A stretch of DNA of 64,000 nt from Mauremys mutica. Taxonomy: Eukaryota > Chordata > Testudines > Geoemydidae. A program made the translations under genes and the position numbers. The notes under the pieces were generated by a model, which saw only the letters and a list, made by a program, of their open reading frames with translations, ran no database searches and was not told where the DNA came from. The stretch covers positions 63,755,321 through 63,819,320 of the forward strand of contig NC_059075.1 in the NCBI RefSeq assembly GCF_020497125.1. Reading direction: 5' to 3'. Below, piece after piece: positions 1 through 15,339 of the stretch; the stretch's first letter is position 1, and each line of letters begins with the position of its first letter.

Positions 1-937
1 TGAACCAAAACAGAGGCTCCAGATACCATGAATCTTTGAGGACGTTCAGGTCAATATCTGAGCCTTGCAGTTCAGAACACTCTCTTGTGCTAGCTTTATG
101 CATCAGCCACATATTAATTTCTGAATATAATTTTCCCCTCGATGAACAACTTTTGCAAAGGGAGAAAGTCATTCCCATGATTCTCTGGCATGCATGCTGA
201 GCATCTTGGAAAGTGACTGGCTAACAAAAAACAGCTATACTATACAGGAAAGATTGCAAGTACTAGAGGTTTGTCATTGTTACTCTTAAGAGACGCTATT
301 AGTGACAATGGATGGAATGAAAGTCAAAATATAAATTAAAACTTGAATGGAGTAGCCACTAAGTTAACATACAGTACCTAGAGATAATAAACTATATATT
401 TTTGTCTTAAAGGGAGATCTGACTCTATTAAAATAAAGACAAATGATTTAAAGCATAAGACTATAGAGCCTGCTGTGATTGTGATTATACAAACTCCTCT
501 GCTTTAGACAGCGTCCTACAGGAAACCCAAGTAGTACGAGTCATTACACAATCCAAGTTCCCCCTTATTTAATTTATTTTTCCCAAAAAGATTTGTGTGT
601 TTGTGTTTCAGGGGAAGGGGAGTTCAGGTGGGAGGCCAGAAAAGTACAGACTGGGTGTTTATGTATATTGTGGTGACTGTTAAGTATTCCTTAAGAGTCA
701 TTTGTTCACTGTCTAGTTTCCTTGCATTTGCACCGAAGATTCAATGAAAGGATTAGGCATTATACTAAAAGCTCCAGTAACAGTAAGGGCCATCCATAGC
801 TTTTAACAGTTAAACACAGGGATATGGTTAAGTACTACAGCTTTTATCAATATAGTAACCAGGTCCCCTGACTGTGTTACAGTGGAAGCATAGATGAACC
901 AAAAGACATTTGGAATGATGGTGTGTACTTTATGAGC

Positions 938-1022
938 CTAATCCTGCAAGCTGCTGAGCATCCTCAACTCTAACAGAAGTCAACAGGAGTTGGCATTCAG
1001 CAATTTACAGGATAGGGCCCAT
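938..1022. repeat. Ancient imperfect palindromic interspersed repeat
   Basis: The left arm beginning ATCCTGCAAGCTGCTGAGCA is matched in inverted orientation by a right arm ending CAGCAATTTACAGGAT, around an imperfect GTTGACTTC-type centre. Such 'hormone-response-like' palindromes are common, old, short repeats in sauropsid genomes. The copy is diverged. Confidence 0.5.
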
Positions 1023-4000
1023 AAGAAAGCAAATTGTTATTTTATACCTGAGTGACTAGAAATCAATTGGACTGTGATTGCTACTCATTCCTCCCATTCA
1101 TTTTTGGAAGGTTCATTTTGTCACCAAAATGAAATGTGCAAAAATATTTTAAGTGAAACAAAAAGAAAAAAATCATTATATCAAACAGTAGTGGGAGGCA
1201 TGAACCAGTTCTTTGCCACTAACTCATTTTTAAGAGATTGAAATAATTACCCTCTGGCAGCTCTTCATTCTCATGTTGATGTTGCTACTAGAATTCATGT
1301 CCTTTAGAGTTCTGGGGAAAATGTACAATTCATTATGGAAAAGGTCACTTGCTGGCAGACAGGGAGACTGTAGTATAAGTCAGACATTGCCTAAGTTCTA
1401 CTTTAGGGAGGGAGAGAAGAATGTGGTTTTATAGCACATTACAGTTCAGTCACTGCCACAAATGCTACTGCAATTATAGGGAGCATGGGCATTTTGCCCA
1501 AATTAGGACTAGGATTATGCCTGTGATTTGGAAGGGGGCTGGTGTGGGCAATTAGGCCAGGGATAAGTATGGGTAGTTCCAGGAGGAGGTCAAACTAAAT
1601 GAAAGTACAGTGGGCCTCACCTAGTTCTGGCAGCTGAATTCTAAGAAAGAGGAGGCAATAGCTAAGGTAGTTCCCACACACTTTTATCCAAAAAATGGAA
1701 GGTGAATGGAACTACTTTTAAAGACCAACTTCAGTGTTTCCCTTGCTATAGTTAATTATCACACATGCCCCAGCAATGCATGGAACTAAGGCCTTGAAAG
1801 ATGAAAAGCCCATCAGCCCACTTTTAAACATATAGGACAAGATAGAGCCCTGTGCTTCATGAGTATTCTGTGAGGTGAGGGCATAGGGAGCTTGTTTCTC
1901 ACCCATGCAAACATCAAGACAGGATTTTGGTTTGTAGTTCCCAGAGAGGATATGCTTACTGGCTACAGGGAATGCCCTGCTCATATATACTGGTAGCTGG
2001 GGCTAAGTATGAATCCTTTTTTAGAGCAGTAGCACAGTTCACCTAGCAGCATGTTACCTATTCCCACCCTAATCCACCCTGCCCTGCTCTAGTGGCAGAT
2101 GCATGCCTAGCATCCTTCTCTCTGCCAACTCTGGCATGTCGCATAACTCATTAAGTCAGGGGCAGGATTTTGCCTATAGTTAATCAAACAAGTTGTCAGT
2201 GTACCCTGAAAAGGTTTTGCCAATACTAAGATACATTTTAAAAAACTACAAACTAAGCTCACTGCAAAATAGCAGCACAAAAATCTGTTATTTAGAAAGT
2301 GAAATATCAAATGCTGGATTTTATTTCATTTAACACATTAAGGGATCCACATTGACAGCTGTGAAAAAATGCTCTGGAGGGCTTAGCAGTCATTTAGGCA
2401 GGGGGAAATTCTGCCCCTTTCCCAACTTCCCCCACTTGGCCACAAAAGCCCCCCGAAAGCAGTGGAACTGCCACAGTTTCAGAACACACGGAGAATACTG
2501 AAGAGGAACTGTGCAGGAGGAATCTGAAAGCCCTGTATGTCTTGGCTGCATGGCAGTTCTCTCCATAGAAATGGAGATTAGGATTGAAGGAGGGTATAGC
2601 CAGTGGGCCATGAACTAACCTTAGTGTAAGGGGAAGCTTCTGCAAACCATGAAGAATGGCTGCAGCTTCTCTGGGCCCTGGGGAAGATTCTCCCTTTTCT
2701 AAGCATGGCAGAGCTTCCTTGCACAAAGCCATTTACTTAGACTTTACACAGGGCCATTGTCCTTTAGTGCTTTAAACAACTGGAATTAAATGTATAATAA
2801 TTTATATTTACACATTGCTGGGATTTATTCTTTATAGGGTCACTGATGATTACAGAGGCCCTTCTAGAAATATTACAAGGATGGCAATTACACAGGGCTT
2901 GATTACTATATAGCTACATTTGCTGATAGTTTAGTTCATAATACTCAATTTTGTTACCTTCACGGGGGAGGAGTTATATAACCAACAAAGTAAAAGTAGG
3001 AAGAAAAGTACAAGAGAGGCTGTAATCTTGACCTAGCCATAAATGTAAAGTTGCTTCTATTAGTAACTCAGTAGTTTTCTAACCAGCTACAAAATCTATG
3101 TTTGTCGCCCAAATCTGCAGTGAGCCACCACCAGGGACATAAAGTTCTTTTACCATCATTGCACTGAAAATGCCAAAAGCACCATCCTCTTCTTTGTGCT
3201 TCCCCCCATTCTGATGTAGTTCCTCTCTTTGTATTGGCAAGAAGTGCAAATAGTAATATATTTCTACAAGATCAATGTTCTCTCTTTTATTCATTAGTAC
3301 GTAATATTGAACAATATGGATATATTTTACTCTGGCAGAGAGAAGGAAAATATCTTGAGTTTTATATCTCCCCTCACCCATAAAACAAACTATTCTTACA
3401 ATAACAGTGATTACCTGGTTCTGGATTCTGCTATATCAGGGAGAAAATGTAAATACCTTATTTTCAGTATTTCAGGGTAAGGGCACAGAGCCCAAACCTG
3501 CCCCCACTGAAGTTAATGCCAAAACTCCCATACACCTCACTCATATAGGACTTAACTCAAAGACCAAAGCGAATGCTCCTCAGAAAATTGAGAATGAAAA
3601 ATTATCATAAGCTGCCACACTGCCTTAAGAGACAGTATCAGCAGAGCCTTGGGGAGAGATGTCTACAATGGGATCCAACTCTCATTAGTGTATACTGCAA
3701 GGTGACAGGTAAGGAAATCAAAAAAGAAAAGATGGGGTTTGATTTTTTTTTGTCATAGTCATCTATTAGGTACTTATTAACTGTCACTGCTACTGTATCA
3801 TGAGCAATGTTGCAGCTTAAAAATGCACATTGTGAAATGAAAAAACAGTAATTACAAATCCTATCTTGTAATCAAAGATACAGTACCTCTGAGTCTGTGC
3901 TCCTGTTTCACACACAAACAGACAAACACACAAAAAATATAAATAAAAGGAAAAGGCTGAGACACAAAACACTGGCTTGCTGACATATCACCAACCCTTC

Positions 4001-4162
4001 AGCCCTGTACTGAGGCATGAAGGCTATTTGACTTTGTGCATGCCAGGAACCTATTTTCAGGAAATGAGAGATGCAACGCCAAGAGTATTCAGACACGCAA
4101 CAGAAAAAGAACTGCATCATAAATTACAAATGGAGAATGAGAAAGAGTAAGTGAATTTATAT

Positions 4163-4204
4163 AAGCATATGTATATATATTTATAAATATTTATATTATA
4201 TAAT
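4163..4204. repeat. AT-rich simple sequence
   Basis: An almost pure A/T run with TATATAT and TTATATTATATAA motifs, in the 3' flank of TTBK2. Confidence 0.6.
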
Positions 4205-6197
4205 TTACCATGAGGACATGCAATCATTAGTATAGTACCTATAATACAATATAATACAAAGGAATAAGCCTTTCCAATGGTATAGTTCAGAAAGAGCAGG
4301 TATGCCCTACCTTTTGCATTCTACTGCAGTGCTTGAAACCTGAATTAAACTAAGGTTCCACACTGTGCTACATTACTTATGGAAAACAGTATACACAGGA
4401 GAAAGAAGAAAATCCCAACACACTCTGACAGAACAAGTGAAATTCAGTGCAGCTCCAAGGCAGCTGTGATGCAGCATCAGAAATGTGTTAGCTCAGAGAG
4501 GAAATATTTCCTTTTCAATCCAAAGGTACTAGTTTGGCAGCAAACAGAGGTTAAATAAAAAGCACAGATGCTGGCTAGGAAGGCATACGACTACAGCAAG
4601 CAGATCAGTAACTGACAGTGCTTCCACACATCCAGCACCCCTGGGACAGGTAGTATTCGGGATGCTAATGTATCTCTTTCAGACTTGTATTCCCGTTTTA
4701 AACTATTCTGATCCACTGTCCATTTCTGAACATAGTAAAAGCTGCCATATCCCTAAAGTGTCCTACAATGATCCTCTATAGCATATTAAGTGAGTACTAA
4801 AGGAACTTGTTTGGGGAAAATAGGCACCATGGACTTTATTCACAGAAAAGGGGTCTGGCTTCCCTAAGAGACATTTGGTCAAAAGGGAAGACAAAAATCC
4901 CAACAGAGAAGTTTTCTGAGATTTTTTTTTTCTTTCTGGTTATATTGCCAAATATTCTCATTCAGATTCTGTAGGAAGTGGGAGTGAAGGCCTTTATTCC
5001 TCTTATCTATAACCTAGCAAGTGTACAGGCTCTGCACTCACCTTTCAGCACGGAGAACATACGTACAGTCCATCTTCTAGACTTAACCTAAATTCCAAGG
5101 TAAAAAATGAATCTGAGTTTGTAGTTCTCTCTACTCCTTCTCAGCTTTGCTATCTTGGGTTTAATGTCAAGACAGCATCATTGTGAATAAGGTCAATAAA
5201 GGTTTAAGTAGTCCATAGCTAATAGGAAAATGATTGTTGTAACAAAGGCTCTCTTTTGCACTCAGACAAACAGGTTTACATACTTCTGACCAAATACACA
5301 CAGCAGTATATGGTAAGTCTGCAACAACCCTCCAGCCTGAAGACTCTTCCTTTTTTCTCCCATCACTCAGATTGGAATGACTGTCTCCAGAATGTACATA
5401 ATACAGGCCTGGAGAGGAGAACCATGGATCCAGAAGGAAAAAAGCAACATGACTGATGTTTAAAGGTTCTTGGATACTAACAAAAGACAAATGCCCTGCA
5501 AAATAACACTATAAAACTCAGAAAACGTTAAAACTTATTTTTAAAATGTCATCAGTATACAGGTGAAGTGTGTAATTTTTTTTTAGATAGGGGAATCTGT
5601 GCCATTGGAGCGGGGGGATGGGATGGACACCGAATGACTCAAAAAGAGATGTTCATAGCCTGACACTGAAAAGACTCACAAATTAGAAATATCATCTTCC
5701 AAATAATGTGCTTATTTAAAATTCTACAAATAAATGCCTGAGCAGTACCTGTCTCAGAGGTGGTGGTATCATTGTGGAAATAAAACCGGATGTTTCACGT
5801 TCTATTACATATTCTTTCAGAAAGGCCTTAAATAATTAGGCCAAATCTCCTAAGTACACAACATAAAAACCATAAATAAATAAAAAACCTTATTAAAACA
5901 CTCACTTTAGAGATAATTTTAACTTCAAATGTTCCACACATCTTTGACTGTCCTTCTCTGGCTTCTACCACCCTCCCTGATCTGCTTGCTGCCTGTCATT
6001 AGGCAATGCCTGGCCACTCATTTACACACTATGGACTTGTCAAATAATTTATCATATATTTTCTCTCTTTTGAAAGCGAGGATTCAACACTGATTTTTTT
6101 GTTTTGTTTTTTGGGTTTTTTTGTTTAAATACACAGTACACAGACACAACATGCATCAAATTACAAGAAGGCTTTTACACCTGTCAAGGCTCAGTTC

Positions 6198-7727
<1,530 letters not shown>

Positions 7728-9016
7728 CTGGCTTCTACCCCAGGCCTAGTTGGTGGTTTTCCTGGGGGTGGACGAGGAAAGAATTGAGCTGAGGTTGAAC
7801 TGGTGACTTGATCAGTGGTAGCCCAGGATACTAGCCTTGGAATCTTGCTCTTTCTGGACTGTGAGCTACTTGGTGACAAAGAGCCATCCTCAGATTGTTT
7901 GCCCAAATGAGAGTCCAGTGTCACTCTGGAAAAGGAGGATAAGACGTCATCCTCTGAAAACGGTACTGGAACAGCTGCCACTTTTTCCTCCAGTGACTTG
8001 TCAGAGGCACTTGAGAGGTCACCAAGGAAAGTCTTGAGCTGTCTCTTTTCCACAAGTAGCCTGACCAAATCTGTCTGATGGGCCTTCTTTAGGAGAAGCT
8101 TTTCCTTTGCTGAAACAGGAGAAGTGGACTCTGATGTCAAGTCTATTTCTTGTGCTAAAACTGGTATGCGACTTTGTCTGACTACAAAGGGTGATCTAAC
8201 CAAGTCTTTCTTAGATTGATGAGAACTCTCGTTCTCAGAAATACAATGGAACAGCTCTCCATTTCTGGGGGTATTTTTCTCTCTTTTGCCCTCCTGGTGA
8301 AAAAATGTAGTAAGGTCCATCTGGTGGCATTCCAAGTCTTCACTATGATCAATTTCTTCATTATCATGGAAACCATTTTCCTGCACTATTACTATTTGAC
8401 TTTCCTGTCTATCAGCAAATAGGTCTATGACTCTTGATGGTGAAACCTCTGATGTCTCAGCTGCTGCTGACTTCAGTACCTCATAGTTTGCATCTGAATT
8501 TGGCACCAAGCAGGAAGTCCTTGACTGTGATTCATAAGCAGATTCAATAGCAGCTGGAGGTTTCCCTTCCACAAATTTTGAGCTCCCTGGTGGAGAAGAA
8601 CTCTGCCCTTTGTGAGACATTTTTATGGCATCCTCAGAAACCACTGGAAGCCTTCCTTCTTCAGTTTCTACAGCGAGATTTCCAGGTTCTTTTTCTTCCT
8701 CCCTACTGCTACATTGTTCAAGTAGGTCCTTTTGGCCACAGTCTGCGAGTCTGACACATTCTTTGACGTGCCATTCCCTCTCAAGCACCTCATGGTTGAT
8801 ATGATTTAATTGAAGTACCAGATCTGTTCTGCTGGTACTAGTGGGAAGTGCACCCTCTGTCACTACCAATCCAGGCAAATCCTCCTTGGGAGAGGAAAAT
8901 TCCACAGTGTGTTCCATAGGATGAGTGTTTCTGTCCCTCTTCTCTAGCTGGTGGCCATAATGAAAGCTCTCAGAGACAGATTGGGTGGATGCCACTGATG
9001 GTCTGGGTACTGTTAT
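7728..9016 (-). CDS. TTBK2: TTBK2 large penultimate coding exon
   Basis: A 1289-nt exon encoding 429 codons plus two bases. The acceptor is CCAATATAG before ATA at 9016, and the donor is GCCAG|GTAATA. The translation begins ITVPRPSVASTQ and is recognisably TTBK2. It has a poorly conserved acidic middle, then the conserved blocks KREKNTPRNGELFHCISENE and PVSAKEKLLLKKAHQTDLV, LLVEKRQLKTFLGDLSSASD and [20 protein letters not shown]. Two SxIP motifs are visible (SRIP in RQSRIPVLAQE and SKIP in RKSKIPRL); this type of motif binds the microtubule plus-end protein EB1. The proline-rich [13 protein letters not shown] segment at the exon end corresponds to the part of human TTBK2 that binds the CEP164 WW domain for centriole targeting. 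Both functions are therefore inferred to be preserved. The exon is intact over its whole length. It can be joined directly in phase 0 either to the 51315 exon end or to the candidate cassette exon at 38338. Confidence 0.97.
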
Positions 9017-12000
9017 CTATATTGGAAAATTAAAGAAAAAATTAAAAGATAGGAATATTATCTTATACAGATCATATTCTTTAAAATGCAGATTTGCTAC
9101 TGTATGTTCAAAGTGTTATTGTTCCCATCAATCATTATGTTCATATTGGAAAAGTAACAGCTAATTTCATAAATGACATTTGATTTACAGAACTAGAAAA
9201 TAAAATTCTCTACCATCCAAAATGTATGGCATGTGAAAACAAGCATTATCTCTGCTGAAAAGGTCACATTCACCAAGAACCCTGCTGGAGAACAGAGCCA
9301 GCCTAAGGAGTAAACTAAGTTTTGTTTGTTATTTTTATACAATTTTGCATATTTTTATAAAAGTTTTACACATTCAATTTCATAGTAAAAAGTAATCCTT
9401 AACAAGCTATACTATAAAAATTACAAGACCCTGCAGTCAGGGATGGAAGATGATGAATAGTATTTCATAGGCTAGGATTAAAGAAGTGAGATTTTTGGTC
9501 AAGGCAGCAGATAGTTCCCACTGAGTCACCATAGTGTATAGACATATAGTCAGAGCTTGTAATGTTCATCAGCAGTGGAAATGATTATGGAATGTGAGTC
9601 TGGCCACAAAAGCCTCCTGGATTCACCTCTGCTGGAAGGTGAGGCTGATGACAGTTGCCATCGAATCTGCAATTTTATATCACACACTTCACTGGCACTT
9701 GCTGCAGAAATAGTCTTAAAGTGCTGGAGAGCTCAAAGGGCGTTTAGCATAATTAGCATAGTGACACCATTGGCTGGTAAAATCAAACTCCCCCATTAGA
9801 TCCCAGGAACACATTTCACATTTAATACTGGTGGTATTCAATCTACTTCTGTGAAAAACAAGCAAACTGGGATTTGATTGTGACATGCACCCTGCTGGGG
9901 AATCTGAATTCAACAGCTGCATGGAGACTCTCACTCCTTTTGTACATCCTCTTAATAGTCCCATGTAACAAACATCCATCATTATAGAGTCAAACTTACT
10001 TTCATCAAACACAAACATCCAACTGATGATGTAAATTATTCACAGGAAAAATATGGAACATTAGTCATGCTGCATCATGATACTGAGGTTACAGAAATTA
10101 ATGTCATTTATGTTAAGGAAATTATTACCACATCATTCTGAGATTTATTACACTGATTTTCTAATGTGCCTCACTTTTGGGTCTTTGTTCCATATTTGGG
10201 CTTGAGGCTGGGTTGGGCAAGCTAGAAATGGGAGGTCTGGCTTGCAATGTGGTTTTTCTACACCACTGTGTAGCTGGTCTCAGAGTAGCAGTGATTTGCA
10301 AAGCAGGTTCTTTGTAGTTCCACAGACAGCATGAGAGTCAAGCATTTTTCCTGTTACTTTTAGGGCAGAGAAAATGGGGTTTTCACTGAGTGCAGAGGGA
10401 GAGAAAGCAGGAAGTAGCACAGCAAAGAAGGCATCCTAAGGATTCCCAAATGGGACTGATTAAGCAGTATCTGCTGTTCTTACAGAGGATTTGCCAGGAT
10501 CAATGGAGCAAGGGAAAACCCACACTCAGAAGTCTGGAGTCCTTCTGCAGCAAGAGATAAACTTTTTTCTCGTTTACCTGCTAATTTGCTTTCAATGACT
10601 GAATCAATATGCACAGTCCTGGGTTCTTCTTGTTGACTGGTCAGAATGGCATGTTGACAACCTATCAAACCAAAGAGTATTCACACCCTAAGGGACAGTC
10701 CTCACTTCTCTTATCTTAGTTTGAGTCTTTAATATGAAAGAAACATTATCTCCATTTTTGAGCAAGAAGTGTTTTTTTACTCCAGGATTCATGGAAAAAT
10801 CCAGGATCTTTCAGGTGGGAGGGGGGATTTATGCTGTACTGATCCAATCTCAAAAAGCAAAGGGGAAGTAGGAATAAAATTTGCCTTTCCATGACTGGGT
10901 TCACTACTGCACAGATCCTGCATTTTAAACAATACCCTAGCAAGCACTCAGGGTGTAAAGGAAAAGGAACAAAGGACATTAGGGTTAAGAAAATGAGACA
11001 ATTCTTTCTCCCCCATTCCCTCTCTGTCTCTGATTGATCTCTCTAAGGGATCACTTCTTTACGTATTCTATGTCTGAAAACTGGAGCTGCTCACCTGAAC
11101 ATACAGCCCACCTTTGTAAAGGTGTGGAGGAAAAGCCATCTGGTCACTTTATAAAAGTTTATTTACTCCTCTCTGTCTAGGAGGCCTAAAAACTGTGCAG
11201 GTTGAGTGTGATTTAATCCTGAGGAGAGAAGAGATCTCTGTTATTCTGCACACTGCTCTGGAAGCAGATTTTGATCCACTTGGAGATTTTTTCCTAGATC
11301 ATTCAAGCAGGACCAAAAATGAATCTACTCTCTCTAAAAGAATCCAACTCAGTCATGTACATTTTCAGAACCCTCCTATGGTAGGTTTTGCCCGAATTTT
11401 CTTCCTAGAAATGAAAAAGAAGATAGGCCAAACAATGTCCTGGTCCAAATTAAATCAAATATGCAGGAGCGTGAAATAGAGCTGCTGTCCCCGGCTACCT
11501 TCTAAGCAAAGATGATTGCTGTCAAAGCCACTGCCTTAAGGTTCAGGAAGTGCAAGCTGAATGACAACAATGTTAAAAAGGATGCATCAGAGGCTCTCAT
11601 AATTTTTAAAAAACTCAAAAGGGCTACAAGACCTCGGAGGAACTAAAAAAAGTAGATTTTTGTGAGGACCCAAGATACTAGAAGAAGAAACCTCCCCCCT
11701 CCTCCATGCATGGAGTTCCTTAATGCACTAAGAACTGATGTCTGTACCTCTAAGGAACTAGGAGCTAAACTCTTATGAAAACCCTCTTGAAAGAAGTCTA
11801 AGACAAATGAGACCCTGGCCTTCTTGGATTAAACCCTCTAGCCCTACACCATGCTGATAAAATAGACTATACTAAATAGCAGGCAATGGAGGATCTGCTC
11901 TCGTGAGAGAGGAGCATAGTTTGATTCACCTTATCAGAAATCCTCAACACATTCAGAAGTGCCCTGTCACAAAGCAGGCTGTGAGATTTAGGGCATCTGG

Positions 12001-14994
12001 ATTTGGGTGCAACATTTGTCCATATTTTAGCAGATCTGGACACAAGAGGAGAGGGAACTGAGCCACCTGAGAGATAGACTCAGAAGATCAGTAAAGAAGG
12101 TCCTATGTGGCCTCTCCAAAGCCAAAAGAATCAATTGGGTCCAGTGAAGAACTGTCTTTTTATTTTTAAGTATTTTCCAAGCAAGCAATACAGGAGGAAG
12201 TCATAAACAAGGTTGGTGTTCCATGGAATGGCAAATGTGTCAGACTGTAGAGGCCCTAGAAATGGATACATGCCATAGTAATGAAAACAGCTTAATAGTT
12301 TGTTTTGCTGATGACAGAAATCTTGTGAAAAAATTCTATCTGAAGAGACCAATCCCTTGATGACATTTTTGACCTAACAAGCGGTCTCCTTGGCAATTCA
12401 AGTCACCTGGGATCCAGAGAGCTTTTACTGAGTACTCTTCCATTTATCTGAAGAGAAAGATGGCATTCTCCTAGAAGACTTGGGTTGTTGTGCCCCTGTG
12501 AGAGGTAACCATCATTGTGTTGTCTATTTTTATGAGAATACTCTTTCCTTTATCAATTTCCAAAAGGACAGCAGTGATATTTTAACCATCCTTAGTTCAA
12601 GTCTGTTTATGTGGAAAAATCTTCTCTCTTTGAGCGTGCTCTCTGAGTCAACAGAATTGTACTGTCAGGCTACACTGGCTGTGATGTGAAGCCTGCTTTG
12701 TCCTTGAAATGGGAAGCCTTTCAACAGATCCTATTGGTTTTGCCACCAGAGAAGAGAGAGCTTCATGTTCTTTCAGATTTCTACTGGATAGTCCAGATAT
12801 TCTCCCTAGGCCCAGGAGGCAGGAAGTGCTGGTTGTTGAAGAACCGTGGAGCAGTTAAGAGCAATATGTGACAGAATACCATAATGCTGAGAAAGGAGAG
12901 AACAGCTCTCTGGGTGACTGAGCAAGACCATAGAATTAGAACTGCTAAATGATTTATAGCTGCACAATTCTCTCCTTGAATGGAAATATCCTTCCTTGAG
13001 CTCATCAGCAAACATACATGGCTCAAGTGCTCACAGGGAAAGGAAGTACTCATTTTGTGATTCACCATGAACCCAAGTCAAAAATGGCCATTGTCCCACT
13101 GACTCTCCTCAGAGCTTGGACTTTAGACTTTATCCACATATGCAAGTGATTTAAATAGCTGATCATGCAGAAGACTTTCCTGAAGATGGCAGCTGCAACT
13201 TCAGACATGGTGTTAATAAAATCCAAAGGAGCTTGTAATGGGGACTGGGTTTATCAGTGGTGCTGCATAGTTGTTTGGTTCCTGGGTTCCACCTCTCCTC
13301 CGTTTCCAGCATCCCTCACCAGCAATCACTCCAACACTGGGGCGGTCCACTTTTGGTAGGAAGTGATTCAGCCATTCCAGCTGGTCATCAGTTGAGTTCA
13401 CCCCCTTCTGAGGTAACAGAGTCCAAGAAAATATATATAGTTCAACTTCCCCACAAAAGAAAGGGTCTTCATCCCACCTCCGAGCCCCTGTGGGTGCCAT
13501 GCCCTTGACACAGGGCTTACAATGTCTCTATCCTCTCTTTCTCTCCAAGAGCAGAGGAAAAGATGGAAAGGAGTTTATGCCCCCTCCACGAAAAGGGTGG
13601 TTGGTAGGGGAGCCTGGGCTCTCCCTCTTCCCTGGGCTCTGACTCAGAGCCCTGTGAGAGGCAGTGATAGCAAACACCCCAGAGTGTTTCAGGGCTGCCT
13701 CCCAAGGCCACTTCCTACCATTTGCTTCCTTGGTTCATGGTGTGGTCAAATGCCTTACCAATGATCCTCTAGAGAAGCTAGAGCAAATATTTCCCTAGTC
13801 TTAGGGAAAGTCTAGCCCTTCCTGGTAGGGCCTGGGGTAGCTGTTGCTGGCAGAACCTCTCTATAGCCAGGGCTCCAGCTTCATCATCATTCAGGAACTC
13901 ATGAGATAGGTCTCACCTCCTCTACCATCCTCACCCTCTTTCTGAGTTGTCTGGCTCCCTTTTAAGCTCCTCCTATAGCTAGAGCAAGCTCTGCAGGTGT
14001 GGCAGGGGCGAGTCATCTGGTCCCTAACTCCTTCTGTCCCAGTGTGGGTCTTAAATACCCCATTGCAGAACTGACACCAGTCCAAAAGAAAAGATGCATT
14101 ATTTAAAAAGCCAATTATCCAGAGGAAACCTTAGACCTATTAGATCAGATGAGACTATAAGGATGTAGAGGGAAGTATTTATTAACATCACAGAAGCAGG
14201 ATATCCTTTTGGTCTCTAGTAGTCAGGGTGGAATGGAGGAATTCCATCTTGAATTTTGGTTTTGCTTAAGGCCCAGGATAAATCTGTCCGCCACACAGCT
14301 CTTTTGGGGACTATAAAGTACCTGACAAATTCCTAGAAAATATTGTTCCCTTAGCACAGAGATGATGGCTCTGACCTCCAAGAAGTGGGTCACCTCTGAA
14401 GAGCATGTCACCTTCCTTATTGGCTGAAGAAAGAGGAAGGTGACATGCCACTACCCTTGGGGAGAGGAGGAAACTGGAGGAATTTGAGAATATAAACCTG
14501 GGACACCATGGACAGAACACAACTCAGTGAGGAAATTCATAAGCCAACCAATTGGAAATCTTTTCTCCTTACTGTCCATCCCCAGTGCCTGTGGGTTTGA
14601 TGAAAGCAGATTATCAGAAGCATTTATTACAAGTCCTTTACTGAGATTAGAAAGGGCAACAGGGATTTCTTAGGTCCATACTTCATGGTAGATTTCTGGA
14701 TGGAAAATAATGACTCTTACCTGCAAAAGAGAGTTTGGGATTTCTCACACTGGGAAGCTGGGATTGGAAGAGAATCCTTATTATCTGAAAGTTCTGAGAG
14801 ATTGGCATCTGAAATCTCATTAAAAAATCTCCTGATTTAGGAAGCTATAACTTCCCCCCAGTTTAATCTACAAAGCCCTGCAAGATACTGAAGACAAGAT
14901 AAGAATGTTAGCTGCTAGGTAGAGGGAATCATGGATCAAGTCACTAAAGTTATTAACAACTTGAAAAAATAAAACAAAACAGAAAAAGCCTCTC
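9017..14994 (-). other. TTBK2 intron segment without recognised genes
   Basis: This is the start of the 42-kb interval between the 51 kb and 9 kb exons. From about 11.2 to 14.85 kb the plus strand shows long, lightly interrupted open stretches with coding-like composition (for example 11195-11479 and 12480-12871) and then a GC/CT-rich block at 13200-14080 that resembles a retroelement terminal region. I could not match these to a family, so they may be a decayed retrotransposon. An exon-like segment at about 10550-10663 (minus) has plausible splice sites but the wrong phase for TTBK2. No functional gene is supported. Confidence 0.45.
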
Positions 14995-15339
14995 TCACTT
15001 TTCAGGGAATCTTGCTGTGTTATCCTCAGGAGAGTGATATCATTCATGGTCATCTGGTTGAAATAGGGTGCTTTTATTAAGGGGACATTCAGAGGTGCCT
15101 GTTCCTGCTCGGCTGTGGCTGAACAGAAATGTTCCCCACTGTTAGCCACACAGTGGGGGGAGGGGTGAAGCGTGAATGATCTCTCACACCAAACCAGCAG
15201 GCCCTCAATACAAGAGGCAAAATGCGACCTTGTAACGAAAGCACATGTGCTGTGTAATGTGAACAGCAAGGTTTAACATGAAAGTGTACCCATTGTTCTC
15301 TAAAATGTGTCTTTTTTAACCACTCTCCCTTTTCCTCCA

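Larger units (their letters stand above)
1..6197 (-). other. TTBK2: TTBK2 3' UTR and downstream flank (boundary not determined)
   Basis: This AT-rich stretch follows the TTBK2 stop codon on the minus strand and contains no convincing coding sequence. Immediately after the stop is a long homopurine-type run (T-rich on + at about 6090-6125). Sense-strand AATAAA motifs, seen as TTTATT on +, occur at 4993-4998, 4835-4840, 3286-3291, 2824-2829 and 2320-2325. Any of these could be the cleavage signal, and the sequence alone does not choose between them. The UTR of mammalian TTBK2 is also long. An AT microsatellite-like tract lies at 4163-4204 and an old palindromic repeat at 938-1022. Nothing else is recognised. 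Confidence 0.55.

Noticed and set aside
10550..10663. Exon-like segment on the TTBK2 strand (CQHAILTSQQEEPRTVHIDS...) with an ATAG acceptor and a GCAG|GTAAAC donor
   Set aside because: The only open frame is phase 1-1, which does not fit the phase-0 junction of the flanking TTBK2 exons. The segment is short, so an open frame by chance is likely.
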